Positions 8,428-18,146 of a stretch of 64,000 nt of DNA are shown piece after piece; within the stretch, counting starts at the first letter, position 1; each line of letters starts with the position of its first letter. The notes under the pieces were generated by a model, which worked only from the letters and a program-made list of their open reading frames with translations, made no database searches and was not told the origin of the DNA. Source of the stretch: Tumebacillus permanentifrigoris (lineage in GTDB: Bacteria > Bacillota > Bacilli > Tumebacillales > Tumebacillaceae); NCBI RefSeq assembly GCF_003148565.1, contig NZ_QGGL01000009.1, positions 124,001 through 188,000 of the forward strand, given 5' to 3'. Both the position numbers and the translations under genes were made by a program.

Positions 8428-9179
8428 GTCGAGTCACCTCGATCCGACTGGTTTTGCACGAGAACGACGGTGATGTTGTCATGTCCACCAGCGAGAATCG
8501 CTTTATCGATCAATGCATCCACTTTGGCGGCCAATGACAAGTCCGAACGCAAGATGTCTGTCATCAAGCGCTCCTCCACCATGTTGGTCAACCCGTCTGA
8601 GCAGATCAGGAACAAGTCCCCCTCCGACCATTCCAGTCGCAACAGATCGGCTTGCACGCGCTCGTCGGTGCCGACGGCGCGGGTGACGATGTTGCGCTGC
8701 GGATGATGCAAGGCTTCCTCCAATGTGATCTGACCGTTTTTGTACAGTTCGTTTACCAGCGTGTGGTCATCGGTGACTTGACGAAACAGACCTTCGTGGA
8801 GCAGGTAGCCTCGGCTATCCCCGATGTGGCCGAGGTAGATCTGTACGGCATCGAACAGTGCGACTACCAATGTCGTGCCCATACCGCTCAGTCCTTGTTG
8901 GGACAGCGCGCGCTGGTGCACCGCCGTGTTCGCTTCCTTGATCGCGCCGACCAGCAATTCATCAGGGTCGGTCACGTCTTGGCTGGTGTGTTCGGTGATG
9001 TGCTTGACAACCGCTTCGACTGCGAGAGCGCTGGCCACCTCACCCGCAAGGTGGCCCCCCATGCCGTCAGCGACGACCGCGACACCATAGGGTACTTGGT
9101 GTGCCACGATCGCATAGGCGTCTTCGTTTAGTTGACGCACGAGACCCACATGGGTCTTCGCTGCATATTGCATCCTCAA
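8424..9179 (-). CDS. prpC: Stp1/PrpC-type PP2C protein phosphatase
   Basis: The 251-aa product is a metal-dependent PP2C phosphatase that reverses PrkC phosphorylation. Metal-binding motifs are visible: VADGMGGHLAGEVAS, GHIGDSRGYL, ICSDGLTN and GGHDNITVVLV. The stop codon overlaps the prkC start (ATGA), so the two are translationally coupled. Confidence 0.96.
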   Translation of the reverse strand: MRMQYAAKTHVGLVRQLNEDAYAIVAHQVPYGVAVVADGMGGHLAGEVASALAVEAVVKHITEHTSQDVTDPDELLVGAIKEANTAVHQRALSQQGLSGMGTTLVVALFDAVQIYLGHIGDSRGYLLHEGLFRQVTDDHTLVNELYKNGQITLEEALHHPQRNIVTRAVGTDERVQADLLRLEWSEGDLFLICSDGLTNMVEERLMTDILRSDLSLAAKVDALIDKAILAGGHDNITVVLVQNQSDRGDST

Positions 9180-9186
9180 TCACCTC

Positions 9187-10263
9187 TTAGTTTCTCCCCT
9201 GTTCTGCGCGCAGTTGCCCGCAGGCGGCCGCGATGTCGTGGCCCTTCTCCCGGCGAACAGTCGCGTTGACGCCGAGACGTGTCAATTCATTGACGAACGC
9301 ACGGATCTGATCCTTAGGCGTGCGCGTGTAGTTGCGCTCTGGCACATAGTTGACCGGGATCAAATTGACATGGCAATCCATGTGCCCAATCAGTCCGGCG
9401 AGTTCACGCGCATGTTCAATGTCATCGTTTTTCCCACCGACCAGCGCGTATTCAAACGAGATCCGGCGTCCGGTCTGTTTGAAGTAGTACTTGCAGGCAT
9501 CCAACAACTGGTCAATGCTGTACGCTTTGTTGATCGGCATCATCGCCGATCGAATTTCGTCGCGGGTCGCGTGCAGCGAGATCGCGAGCGTGATCTGGCG
9601 CTTTTCGTCGGCCAATCGTCGGATCGCCGGTACGAGGCCGACCGTGGAGACCGTGATGTGGCGAGCCCCGATGCCCAATCCGTTCGGGTCGTTGATCAAG
9701 TCGACGAACTTCATCGCCGCATCGTAATTCTCCAACGGCTCTCCCGATCCCATCAACACGACGCTGGAGACTCGCTCGTTGTCCACGTCGAGGAAGCGCT
9801 GGACGTTGAGCAACTGTTCGACGATCTCACCGCCCGACAGGTGGCGCACCAGTCCACCAAGCGTCGATGCGCAGAACGTACAGCCCATCCGGCATCCGAC
9901 CTGCGAGGAAACACAGACGGAATTGCCGTACTCGTGGCGCATCAGCACAGTCTCAATCGTAGAGCCGTCGTAGAGCTCCCACAGCCACTTGATCGTACCG
10001 TCAACCGATTCCTGCCGGGTGACTTCCTTCATCGTCGTCACCGCGGCCACTTCCTGCAACTGCTCACGAAACTTCTGCGGAAGGTTGGTCATCTCATCCA
10101 CAGACGTGACGCGCTGTTGGTGCAACCAAGCGAAGATCTGCTTCCCACGGAATTTCGGTTGGCCGAGGCTTTGTACGTACACTTCCAACTCGTCCAACTT
10201 CATGTCGAGCAATTGTTGGGGTCGCTTTTGTTCAAAAAGCTCAAGAGTTTCGATTACACTCAC
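9187..10263 (-). CDS. rlmN: Dual-specificity rRNA/tRNA adenine-C2 methyltransferase RlmN
   Basis: The 358-aa radical-SAM enzyme methylates A2503 of 23S rRNA and A37 of some tRNAs. The 4Fe-4S motif CRMGCTFC is present in [16 protein letters not shown]. The conserved GSGEPLENY and, near the C-terminus, [18 protein letters not shown] with the catalytic cysteine are also seen. It lies between rsmB and prpC, as in B. subtilis (yloN). Confidence 0.96.
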   Translation of the reverse strand: MSVIETLELFEQKRPQQLLDMKLDELEVYVQSLGQPKFRGKQIFAWLHQQRVTSVDEMTNLPQKFREQLQEVAAVTTMKEVTRQESVDGTIKWLWELYDGSTIETVLMRHEYGNSVCVSSQVGCRMGCTFCASTLGGLVRHLSGGEIVEQLLNVQRFLDVDNERVSSVVLMGSGEPLENYDAAMKFVDLINDPNGLGIGARHITVSTVGLVPAIRRLADEKRQITLAISLHATRDEIRSAMMPINKAYSIDQLLDACKYYFKQTGRRISFEYALVGGKNDDIEHARELAGLIGHMDCHVNLIPVNYVPERNYTRTPKDQIRAFVNELTRLGVNATVRREKGHDIAAACGQLRAEQGRN

Positions 10264-10293
10264 CTTCTTTCCATTATGTTTGGCGAACAGGCT

Positions 10294-11652
10294 CTATGAA
10301 TTTCTGCGCAGACGCGCGATGAAAAATCCGTCGCTTTCATACTGCTGCGGGAAGATCTGGACAAAAAACGCATCTGGTTCCGCACCTTCGAGGACGCGAT
10401 CTGGGAGATGCCCTTGCAACGGGTCGCCTGAAAACTCCGGATGCTCCGCCAAAAACGCACGAATCATCGCCTCGTTCTCTTGCGGTGCTACCGTACAGGT
10501 CGAATACACGAGCACGCCATCTGGTTTCAGCGCTTGAGCCGTGATCTGTAACAGATCGCGCTGGATGTCAGCGATCTCTTGGATGTCGCCTGGCACTTTT
10601 ACCCACTTCAAGTCCGGCTTGCGGCGGATGACACCTAGCCCGCTGCACGGAGCATCGAGCAGGATGCGATCAAACAGCCCAGCCTCTCCTACCACATCGC
10701 GGATATCGCCCGCTTGCATGGTGATCGAGCGCAGATCCAGACGATCGGCGATGTTCTGGATCAGTTCGATCTTGTGTTCGTGGATATCGACCGCCACCAC
10801 TTCGCCTTCATCCTGCATCAACTCTGCGAGATGTGTGGTCTTGCCACCCGGTGCGGCACAACAGTCCAGCACGCGCATCCCCTTTTCAGGTGCCAAAGCC
10901 TGCGCGACCAGCATCGAACTCTCGTCCTGTACCGTACACAGCCCTTCGCGGAACGCGGGAAGTTTGGTCACATCCAGACCTTGATCGAGCAGGATGCCGT
11001 AGGGAGATACCTCAGAGGCGTGCGCCTCCACACCGGAATCTTGCAGTTGTTGCAACAACTCGTCCCGCGAGATGCGGTGGCTGTTCACGCGCAACGTGAT
11101 CTTCGGACGTGCGTTGTTGGCGATGCAGATCGCCTCAGCGATGTCACGGCCATACGCTTGCTCCCACAGTTTGACCATCCACTCCGGGTGGGAGTGCTCG
11201 ATCGAGATGCGGCGAATCCAGTGTTTTTCCAGAGACGGCATCTTGATGTCGGCTTTTTTGCGCAAGAAATTCCGCAGAACTCCGTTGACAAATCCGCTGG
11301 CCTGTCGACTGCGGCGCTTGGAGATCTCCACCGCCTCATTGATCACGGCAAACGGAGGTACGCGGTCGAGGTAAAGCAATTGGTAGACAGAGAGACGCAA
11401 CAGGTTTCGCACCCAATCCTCCAATTTGTCAAGCGGAGTCTTCAAGAGCGGGGTCAAAAAGTAGTCCAGGGTGTTGATACGCCCAATCGTTCCGTAGACC
11501 AGTTCGGTCGCGAGCCCTACATCGCGGGGGTCGAGACGTGCGTGGCGCAACGCGTTGGTCAAAGCCAAGTTGCTGTACGCCCCGCGTGTTTCCACTTGCA
11601 AGAGCACATCCAAGGCGAGGTCTCGTGCATTCGTAGCTGTTTTTGTCTTCAA
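10294..11652 (-). CDS. rsmB: 16S rRNA (cytosine-967-C5)-methyltransferase RsmB
   Basis: The 452-aa protein has an N-terminal NusB-like RNA-binding domain (about 1-135) and a C-terminal SAM methyltransferase. Motif I is LDCCAAPGGKTTHLAE; motif IV DAPCSGLGVIRRKPD carries one catalytic cysteine and STCTVAPQENE the second. It methylates C967 of 16S rRNA. It follows fmt by 13 bases. Confidence 0.96.
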   Translation of the reverse strand: MKTKTATNARDLALDVLLQVETRGAYSNLALTNALRHARLDPRDVGLATELVYGTIGRINTLDYFLTPLLKTPLDKLEDWVRNLLRLSVYQLLYLDRVPPFAVINEAVEISKRRSRQASGFVNGVLRNFLRKKADIKMPSLEKHWIRRISIEHSHPEWMVKLWEQAYGRDIAEAICIANNARPKITLRVNSHRISRDELLQQLQDSGVEAHASEVSPYGILLDQGLDVTKLPAFREGLCTVQDESSMLVAQALAPEKGMRVLDCCAAPGGKTTHLAELMQDEGEVVAVDIHEHKIELIQNIADRLDLRSITMQAGDIRDVVGEAGLFDRILLDAPCSGLGVIRRKPDLKWVKVPGDIQEIADIQRDLLQITAQALKPDGVLVYSTCTVAPQENEAMIRAFLAEHPEFSGDPLQGHLPDRVLEGAEPDAFFVQIFPQQYESDGFFIARLRRNS

Positions 11653-11665
11653 AAGTGGTTGCCTC

Positions 11666-12607
11666 CTACTCGCCGAATCGGGTGCCTGGAGCCAGTTTCA
11701 CTCCGCGCAGGTAATCAGATGCCGGCATGCGGCGCTTGCCTGACGGTTGAATCTCCATCAAAGCGAGCGTGCCACGCCCACACTGAATCACGATCGCATC
11801 GGACGTGGTCGTCACGACCCTGCCTGGCTCAAACTTCGACGGTACGCTATCTTCCTCTATAACCTTAGCTTGCCATATCTTCATCACTTTATCATCGAGC
11901 GTGGTGAACGCCACCGGCCACGAATTCATGCCCCGCACTTGATTGTAGAGACGCCGTGCGTCCTTCGTCCAATCGATGCGTTCATCGTCGCGCGACAGGT
12001 TGGGAGCGAACGTCACGAGCGCTTCGTCCTGCGGTGTCTCGGTGATCGTGCCCGCTTCGATCTGCGGCAGGGTCTCGATCAGCAGATCAGAGCCTTTTAC
12101 CGAGAGCTTCTGAAAAAGCGACTCCGCCGTGTCGGCTTCGTCGATCGGCACAACCACGCGCGAGATCATATCGCCTGCGTCGAGCGCCATCACCATGCGC
12201 ATGATCGTCACGCCAGATTCGGCATCACCCTCGATGATCGCACGGTGGATCGGTGCACCGCCTCGCCAGCGCGGAAGCAAGGAAGCGTGAACGTTGACGC
12301 ACCCGAGGCGCGGCATGTCGAGCAAGCGCTGGGGTAGCAACTGCCCGTAGGCTGCCGTGACGAGCAGGTCGGCCTCATACGTGGCCAATTCCTGCAACGC
12401 CTCCTGTGCGCGAACTTTTTCCGGTTGCAAAACGGGCAGGCCTAGACGCAATGCCGCTTCCTTCACCGGTGTCGGGGCCAGTTCGCCTTTGCGCCCCTTC
12501 GGACGGTCTGGCTGCGTGACGACCGCAACGACGTTGTAGCCATTGTCGATCATTTTTTCCAAGCAAGGCACAGCAAAATCGGGAGTGCCCATGAACAAAA
12601 TACGCAT
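11666..12607 (-). CDS. fmt: Methionyl-tRNA formyltransferase
   Basis: The 313-aa product transfers a formyl group from 10-formyl-THF to initiator Met-tRNA. It begins MRILFMGTPDFAVPCLE; the catalytic centre shows NVHASLLPRWRGGAPIHRA and LDAGD. The open frame extends 21 codons further upstream but the ATG at 12607 gives the family start and has an AGGTG site. It is adjacent to def, which removes the same formyl group. Confidence 0.97.
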   Translation of the reverse strand: MRILFMGTPDFAVPCLEKMIDNGYNVVAVVTQPDRPKGRKGELAPTPVKEAALRLGLPVLQPEKVRAQEALQELATYEADLLVTAAYGQLLPQRLLDMPRLGCVNVHASLLPRWRGGAPIHRAIIEGDAESGVTIMRMVMALDAGDMISRVVVPIDEADTAESLFQKLSVKGSDLLIETLPQIEAGTITETPQDEALVTFAPNLSRDDERIDWTKDARRLYNQVRGMNSWPVAFTTLDDKVMKIWQAKVIEEDSVPSKFEPGRVVTTTSDAIVIQCGRGTLALMEIQPSGKRRMPASDYLRGVKLAPGTRFGE

Positions 12608-12632
12608 CTGTGTCTTCACCTGCTTTGGCTGA

Positions 12633-13121
12633 TTATCGTCTCGGCAACGTGCTTTTCGAACCCCCGCCACCCATGCGGCGGACGTGGTCGGTGAACAGCA
12701 CGCCGTTCAAATGGTCAATCTCATGCAACAAGCAACGTGCGAGCAAGCCCTCCGTCTTGATCTCGACTTCCTCGCCGTCGCGGTTCAAGCCTTTCACAGT
12801 TACACGGGCAGCGCGCAGCACATCGCCAGTCACGCCAGGGATCGACAGACAACCCTCGGGCCCGAACTGTTCGCCCTCCGCATGTACGACCACCGGATTG
12901 ACCAGTTGAATCAATCCAGGCCCGCCTTCGCCCACATCGGCGACGATGCAACGCTTGAGGATGCCGATCTGGTTAGCCGCGAGACCGATCCCTTGGTTTT
13001 CGTACATGGTTTCTGTCATATCGGTCAAGAGTTTCTGTATATTCGAAGTCACTTCCGGAACGGGTTTGGCCACTTCGCGCAAAGCCGGGTCGCCTTCCTT
13101 CCGGATGATCTTAATCGCCAT
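12633..13121 (-). CDS. def: Peptide deformylase
   Basis: The 162-aa metalloenzyme removes the N-formyl group from nascent proteins. All three family motifs are present: [16 protein letters not shown] (metal cysteine) and [10 protein letters not shown] (HExxH metal site). It lies between priA and fmt. Confidence 0.97.
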   Translation of the reverse strand: MAIKIIRKEGDPALREVAKPVPEVTSNIQKLLTDMTETMYENQGIGLAANQIGILKRCIVADVGEGGPGLIQLVNPVVVHAEGEQFGPEGCLSIPGVTGDVLRAARVTVKGLNRDGEEVEIKTEGLLARCLLHEIDHLNGVLFTDHVRRMGGGGSKSTLPRR

Positions 13122-13182
13122 GATATGTCTTACCTCCTCATCTACACAATCTTACCAAACGCGTCTACGAACTAAAAGCCTT

Positions 13183-15639
13183 CTAGAGAATCATTTGCGC
13201 GTTGACGTCAATTGTGAGGTACCCTCCGAGTTTTTGCGCTTCTCCTTGCAGAGATTGATATGCCTCACGAATCGGCGCGCTCACTCCTTTGAATTTCTTG
13301 TACTTCAAAACCACATTGAAGCGGTACTTGCCCTGCAACCGAGCCAAGGGGGCCGGCGAGGTGCCGAGTATGATGACATCGTCGCGTCCGTCCAACGAAC
13401 GTCGCAAGCGGTCTTCCAAGGTTCTCGCGATGTGCAACGCCTTCATCTCATCTTCATTTACCGATGTAAAAGCGGTGAGTTCAAAAAACGGCGGGTTGTT
13501 CAACGTATAGCGATGCCGCACTTCATGATCAAAAAACTTCTCATACTCTTGGTGCTTGGCAAACTGGATCGCGTAGTGCTGGGGGTTGTACGTTTGCACG
13601 ATCACCTCACCCGGCAATTCATGCCGTCCGGCGCGTCCCGCGACCTGTGTCAACAGTTGGAACGTCCGCTCTGCCGCACGAAAGTCGGGCAGATACAGTG
13701 AAGTCTCTGCGGAGATGACTCCGACCAATGTGACTTTCGGGAAGTCGAGACCCTTGGCAATCATCTGCGTGCCGAGCAAGATCTGTGCCTCCCCTTTGCG
13801 AAAGCGCGACAGCAAGGTCGCATGCGCGTCCTTGCCACTCGTGGTATCGACGTCCATGCGGATCACTTTCGCCTCTGGGAAAACTTTGCCGAGTTCCTCC
13901 TCGACGCGCTGGGTTCCGGTGCCAAAGTGGCGGACGTGGTCACCTTTGCAATCGGGGCAAGTCTCCGGCAAGCGCTCTGCAAAGCCGCAGTAGTGACAGC
14001 GCAAGGATTCCAGACCGCGCGCCTTGTGGTAGGTCAGAGGGATCTCGCAATCACGGCACCGTGCAACGTACCCACAAGAGCGACAAAGCACGAACGTCGC
14101 AAACCCTCGACGGTTTAAAAAGAGGATGACCTGCTCGCCGCGCTCCAACCGCTCCTCAATCCCTTGCTTCAAAGCGTTGGCAAACATCGAACGGTTGCCA
14201 CTCTGCAACTCGTCACGCATGTCGATCACGCGCACCTTCGGCAGTTTTTGCCCTCTGACTCGCTCTGGCATCTCGATGCGTTGCACGATGCCTTGATGCG
14301 CCCACCACCGCGTCTCCAGCGCGGGGGTCGCCGAGCCGAGGACGACGGTGGCGCGGTGTTGACGAGCACGGTACATCGCGACTTCGCGGGCGAGGTACTT
14401 CGGATGATCGTCTTGCTTATAGGAGGTTTCATGCTCCTCGTCGATGATCATCAGTCCCAGCGAATCAAACGGGGCAAAAATTGCCGAGCGGGCACCGACG
14501 ACGATGTTGACTTCTCCGTGGCGGATGCGTCGCCATTCGTCGTACTTCTCACCTGTCGAGAGGCGCGAGTGCAACACGGCGACCTCGTCGCCAAAACGCT
14601 TTTTAAACTGCTCCACCATCTGCGGGGTCAGCGCGATCTCCGGGACGAGCATGATCGCTTGACGGTCTTGTTCGACACAGGAGGCGATCGCCTGCAGATA
14701 GACCTCTGTTTTGCCAGAGCCCGTCACCCCTTGCAGCAGGATCGTTTGCGGCGCACCGCTGTCGACGGCGGTCTTGATCGTCTGGTAGGCGTTCTCCTGC
14801 GTCGGGGTGAGCGGGAGCGGTTGGCTCTTCTCCGCATGCTGGATGCCGTAGGGATCGCGATTGACTTCACGCTCTTCCTTCACGACATAGCCTTTGTCGA
14901 GCAAAGGCTTGAGCGTCGCAGAGGACGCACCTGTCACAGCGAAGACATCCTTCATCATCAGGGCCTCTCCTGCATCGAAGAGGTAGCTGAGCAGCTCTTT
15001 TTGCTTCTTGGCACGGTTGGAGAGCTCGTCGAGGGCCGTCTGCAGATCTGCTGAAGTCAGCGGTGTGAACAGAAAGGCCATCGTCTTGGCTTGGATGCCG
15101 TGCTTGACGCCGTGCAGTTCTTCGAGAAAGCCCTTCTCAACCCACGCGCGGATCAGCGGTCGCCATTCGGTATGTTCACTGACCAGTTGTTCCTTGGTTT
15201 TGTTCGGCGATTGGTAGAGTTCTTGTAGCAATTCAGATTCCCAAGAGCCTGGCAGATAGACATCCGGCGGGTCGGTTTTGATCCGCAAAAAGGTCGTCGC
15301 CTTCGCGCGCATCCCGCTTGGCAACAAGGCTTGGACAGCGGCGGCCTTCGTGCAGAGGTAGCGTTCGGAGAGCCAACCCGCGAGTTTGACCAAGTCGGGT
15401 GTCAGCGGCGGTTCGTCATCGAGCACTTCGGCGAGCGGCTTGGTCTTGTCGGGAGCATCTGTGGTCTCGCTGAAGCCGACGATATACCCCTCGACCCGAC
15501 GCGGGCCGAACGGAACCAGCACACGGGTGCCGACATGGACGCGGTCGGCGAGCAACGCGGGCACCTCGTAGTGAAAGGGGCGGTCGACAGAGGCAGACTT
15601 GACCTCGACGATCACCTCGGCGTACTTGGGGGCAATCAT
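13183..15639 (-). CDS. priA: Primosomal protein N' (replication restart helicase PriA)
   Basis: The 818-aa superfamily-2 helicase reloads the replisome at stalled forks. It has an N-terminal DNA-binding domain, Walker A GVTGSGKTEVYLQ, the DEEH box (LMIIDEEHETSYKQ), a cysteine-rich zinc region (CRSCGYVARCRDCEIP, CHYCG, CPDCKG) and the C-terminal helicase lobe with QVAGRAGRHELPGEV. The start overlaps the coaBC stop by four bases. Confidence 0.97.
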   Translation of the reverse strand: MIAPKYAEVIVEVKSASVDRPFHYEVPALLADRVHVGTRVLVPFGPRRVEGYIVGFSETTDAPDKTKPLAEVLDDEPPLTPDLVKLAGWLSERYLCTKAAAVQALLPSGMRAKATTFLRIKTDPPDVYLPGSWESELLQELYQSPNKTKEQLVSEHTEWRPLIRAWVEKGFLEELHGVKHGIQAKTMAFLFTPLTSADLQTALDELSNRAKKQKELLSYLFDAGEALMMKDVFAVTGASSATLKPLLDKGYVVKEEREVNRDPYGIQHAEKSQPLPLTPTQENAYQTIKTAVDSGAPQTILLQGVTGSGKTEVYLQAIASCVEQDRQAIMLVPEIALTPQMVEQFKKRFGDEVAVLHSRLSTGEKYDEWRRIRHGEVNIVVGARSAIFAPFDSLGLMIIDEEHETSYKQDDHPKYLAREVAMYRARQHRATVVLGSATPALETRWWAHQGIVQRIEMPERVRGQKLPKVRVIDMRDELQSGNRSMFANALKQGIEERLERGEQVILFLNRRGFATFVLCRSCGYVARCRDCEIPLTYHKARGLESLRCHYCGFAERLPETCPDCKGDHVRHFGTGTQRVEEELGKVFPEAKVIRMDVDTTSGKDAHATLLSRFRKGEAQILLGTQMIAKGLDFPKVTLVGVISAETSLYLPDFRAAERTFQLLTQVAGRAGRHELPGEVIVQTYNPQHYAIQFAKHQEYEKFFDHEVRHRYTLNNPPFFELTAFTSVNEDEMKALHIARTLEDRLRRSLDGRDDVIILGTSPAPLARLQGKYRFNVVLKYKKFKGVSAPIREAYQSLQGEAQKLGGYLTIDVNAQMIL

Positions 15640-16889
15640 TTTAGAAGTCGCCCTTCGCGCAGGGTGATCATCTTGTCGAGGATGCGATCAGCCACTTCGC
15701 GTTTGGAGAGCAGCGGAAGCGGTTCGTCTCCGTCATGACCGACCAATGTCACGATGTTCGTATCCACGCCAAAGCCTGCTCCAGCCTGTTTCACATCGTT
15801 GGCGACGAAGAGGTCCGACTTTTTGCGTTCCAGTTTACCGCGCGCGTTGGCGAGAACATGCTCCGTCTCGGCGGCAAATCCAATCAGCACTTGGTGGGGT
15901 TGACGTTTTTCGCCACAGGTGGCGAGGATGTCCGGGTTGCGGACAAACTCGACGAGCAGCGGCCCGTCCGCTTTTTTCAATTTGTTCTCGTGGTAGGATT
16001 TCGGGCGGTAGTCAGACACGGCGGCCGCACCGATGAAAACGTCTGCGTCGTCGAAGTGCTTCATGACCGCTTCGTACATCTCCAAGCCGGTCTCGATCCG
16101 CTCCACAGCTGCCAGTCCTTCTGGCAACGAGAGGTGGGTCGGCCCGGTGACCAGCGTGACCTGCGCTCCACGGTCCACAGCGGCTTGGGCAACTGCATAG
16201 CCCATTTTCCCCGTCGCCCGGTTGGTGACCAGACGCACTGGGTCCAGCGCTTCCACGTTGGTGCCGGCGGTGAGGAGGATGCGAAGACCTGCCAGGTCTT
16301 TTTTGGCATTGGAGGTTGGTGAAAGCGAAGTCGTTGATGAAGACGCATTGGCAAAATGGTCTTCGATATACGCGACTAGGTCTTCCGGCTCCATCAAACG
16401 CCCTTTCCCGGTCCAGCCACACGCCAGCAAGCCCTCCTGCGGTTCGGCAAACAGGTAGCCCTTGCTCTGGAGGTACTCGACGTTCTCCTGCACAATCGGG
16501 TTCTCAAACATGTTCACGTTCATCGCCAACGCAAAAAGCACGGGGGACTTGGTCGCCATGATCGTCGTGGTGAGCATGTCGTCTGCGATCCCATGCGCGA
16601 CCTTGCCGACGATGTTCGCCGTCGTCGGGGCGACCACGATGAGATCCGCGAGATCCGCCAGCGCGATGTGAGCGAGTTCGGACGGGTCCGGCTCGGTGAA
16701 GATGTCGGTGAGCACCGGGTGCTTCGTCAAGCTCTGGAAGGTCAGTGGCGTGATGAACTTCTGCGCTGATTCCGTCATGATCACGTGCACCTCGGCGCCC
16801 CGCTTGCTCAATGCGCTCGCCACCGACGCCGCCTTGAACGCAGCGATACCGCCAGATACGCCGAGCACGATTCGTTTCCCCTTCAACAT
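15636..16889 (-). CDS. coaBC: Bifunctional phosphopantothenoylcysteine decarboxylase / phosphopantothenate-cysteine ligase
   Basis: The 417-aa product performs two steps of coenzyme A synthesis. The N-terminal flavin decarboxylase half (CoaC, about 1-180) shows LGVSGGIAAFKAAS, APTTANIVGKVAHGIADD and the AMN motif. The C-terminal CoaB half shows NRATGKMGYAVAQAA and the lysine-rich ENKLKKADG. The frame could start three codons earlier at 16898, but that ATG abuts the AGGAG site; the ATG at 16889 has 9-base spacing. Confidence 0.95.
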   Translation of the reverse strand: MLKGKRIVLGVSGGIAAFKAASVASALSKRGAEVHVIMTESAQKFITPLTFQSLTKHPVLTDIFTEPDPSELAHIALADLADLIVVAPTTANIVGKVAHGIADDMLTTTIMATKSPVLFALAMNVNMFENPIVQENVEYLQSKGYLFAEPQEGLLACGWTGKGRLMEPEDLVAYIEDHFANASSSTTSLSPTSNAKKDLAGLRILLTAGTNVEALDPVRLVTNRATGKMGYAVAQAAVDRGAQVTLVTGPTHLSLPEGLAAVERIETGLEMYEAVMKHFDDADVFIGAAAVSDYRPKSYHENKLKKADGPLLVEFVRNPDILATCGEKRQPHQVLIGFAAETEHVLANARGKLERKKSDLFVANDVKQAGAGFGVDTNIVTLVGHDGDEPLPLLSKREVADRILDKMITLREGRLLK

Positions 16890-16906
16890 GCGATCCATCT
16901 CCTCTC

Positions 16907-16941
16907 ATAAAAAGAAACAACCCGAAGCAAAGGGTTGTTTC
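16907..16941 (-). terminator. Terminator-like hairpin between rpoZ and coaBC
   Basis: AGAAACAACCC and GGGTTGTTTCT form an 11-bp stem with an 8-base loop, followed on the minus strand by TTTTTAT. It should partly or fully separate gmk-rpoZ from coaBC-priA-def-fmt. Confidence 0.8.
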
Positions 16942-16951
16942 TCTCCACGTG

Positions 16952-17158
16952 TTACTTAATGCTTTCTTTGGTGCGAACGAACGTCACTTTGTCTTCGGAA
17001 ATTTCGTTCAGTGCGACGGTGACGTTTTTGTTGGTGTTCACGTTCAGGAGCTTTTCGGCCCCGTCTTGGATGCGGCGTGCGCGTTTGGAAGCTGCGACCA
17101 CCAAGGTGTACTTGCTGTCTGCTTTATCCATGAGTCGGTCAATGGAAGGATAGATCAT
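16952..17158 (-). CDS. rpoZ: DNA-directed RNA polymerase omega subunit
   Basis: The 68-aa protein matches omega: it begins MIYPSIDRLMDKADSKYTLV and has AASKRARRIQDG. Omega helps fold and hold the beta-prime subunit. It starts one base after the gmk stop codon, so both are translated from one message. Confidence 0.95.
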   Translation of the reverse strand: MIYPSIDRLMDKADSKYTLVVAASKRARRIQDGAEKLLNVNTNKNVTVALNEISEDKVTFVRTKESIK

Positions 17159-17773
17159 CTACTGACCCTCCTTTATCAAAGTAGTGTAGTATTCCAAGTT
17201 GCGTTGCACCGAGCATTGTTCCGCCGTGATAATCGCACGGATGCGGTCGGAAGCTTTTTCCACTTCGTCATTGACGACGACATAATCGTACTCGCTTATG
17301 TAACTCATCTCTTCCGCCGCTGCCCCAAAGCGCATGTTCAGGGACTCTTCGGTCTCTGAACCGCGTCCGACGATGCGGTGCTTGAGCTCTTGCAACGACG
17401 GCGGAATGAGGAAGATAAACACGCCGTTCGGGAATTTCTTTTTGACTTGCAACGCGCCTTGGATGTCGATTTCGAGCAGTACGTTCTCTCCGGCGTTCAA
17501 CATGTCATCCACGTATTTGCGCGGCGTTCCGTAGTAGTTGGTGTAGACTTCCGCCCACTCCAACAGCTCGTCGCCAGCAATCATTCCTTTGAATTGCTCT
17601 ACGGTCTTGAAAAAATAATTAACCCCTTCTACTTCCCCTTCGCGCGGAGCACGAGTGGTGCAAGAAACGGAGTAATGCGTCGTCTTCATCGTCGGCAGCA
17701 TCGCCTTGCAGACCGTCCCTTTGCCGGCGCCCGACGGACCGGACAAGACGATCAGCAAACCTTTTTGAACCAT
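17159..17773 (-). CDS. gmk: Guanylate kinase
   Basis: The 204-aa product phosphorylates GMP to GDP with ATP. It has the P-loop LSGPSGAGKGTVCKAML and the GMP-binding SCTTRAPREGEVEGVNYFF. It lies between remA and rpoZ, the usual Firmicute order. Confidence 0.97.
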   Translation of the reverse strand: MVQKGLLIVLSGPSGAGKGTVCKAMLPTMKTTHYSVSCTTRAPREGEVEGVNYFFKTVEQFKGMIAGDELLEWAEVYTNYYGTPRKYVDDMLNAGENVLLEIDIQGALQVKKKFPNGVFIFLIPPSLQELKHRIVGRGSETEESLNMRFGAAAEEMSYISEYDYVVVNDEVEKASDRIRAIITAEQCSVQRNLEYYTTLIKEGQ

Positions 17774-17800
17774 TTCTCTACCCCTCCGGTTTGCGTGATC

Positions 17801-18067
17801 TTACTCTTCTTCGTCCTGGCTGTTATCCTTGGCCACGAGGCGGTGGGCAACAGTTTCCGGCTGGACGGCCGACAGGATGATGTGATCGCTGTCGGTGATG
17901 ATCACCGCGCGGGTACGACGGCCATAGGTTGCATCGATCAGCATCCCGCGATCGCGCGCTTCCTGAATGATCCGCTTGATCGGCGCCGATTCCGGCGAGA
18001 CGATCGAAACGATTCGGTTGGCAGAAACGATATTGCCAAACCCGATATTGATAAGTTTGATGCTCAC
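17801..18067 (-). CDS. remA: Extracellular matrix regulator RemA (DUF370)
   Basis: The 88-aa protein starts [20 protein letters not shown] and contains [16 protein letters not shown], diagnostic of RemA/YlzA. In B. subtilis it binds DNA as a ring-like oligomer and activates matrix and osmoprotection genes. The acidic C-terminus (SQDEEE) is longer than typical. It lies between yicC and gmk. Confidence 0.94.
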   Translation of the reverse strand: MSIKLINIGFGNIVSANRIVSIVSPESAPIKRIIQEARDRGMLIDATYGRRTRAVIITDSDHIILSAVQPETVAHRLVAKDNSQDEEE

Positions 18068-18146
18068 AACCCATTCCTCCTAAAATCGCAACTCTCTGTC
18101 TAACATGTTTACCATTCTGGCACCCGCTGATACGGATGCCGCTGGC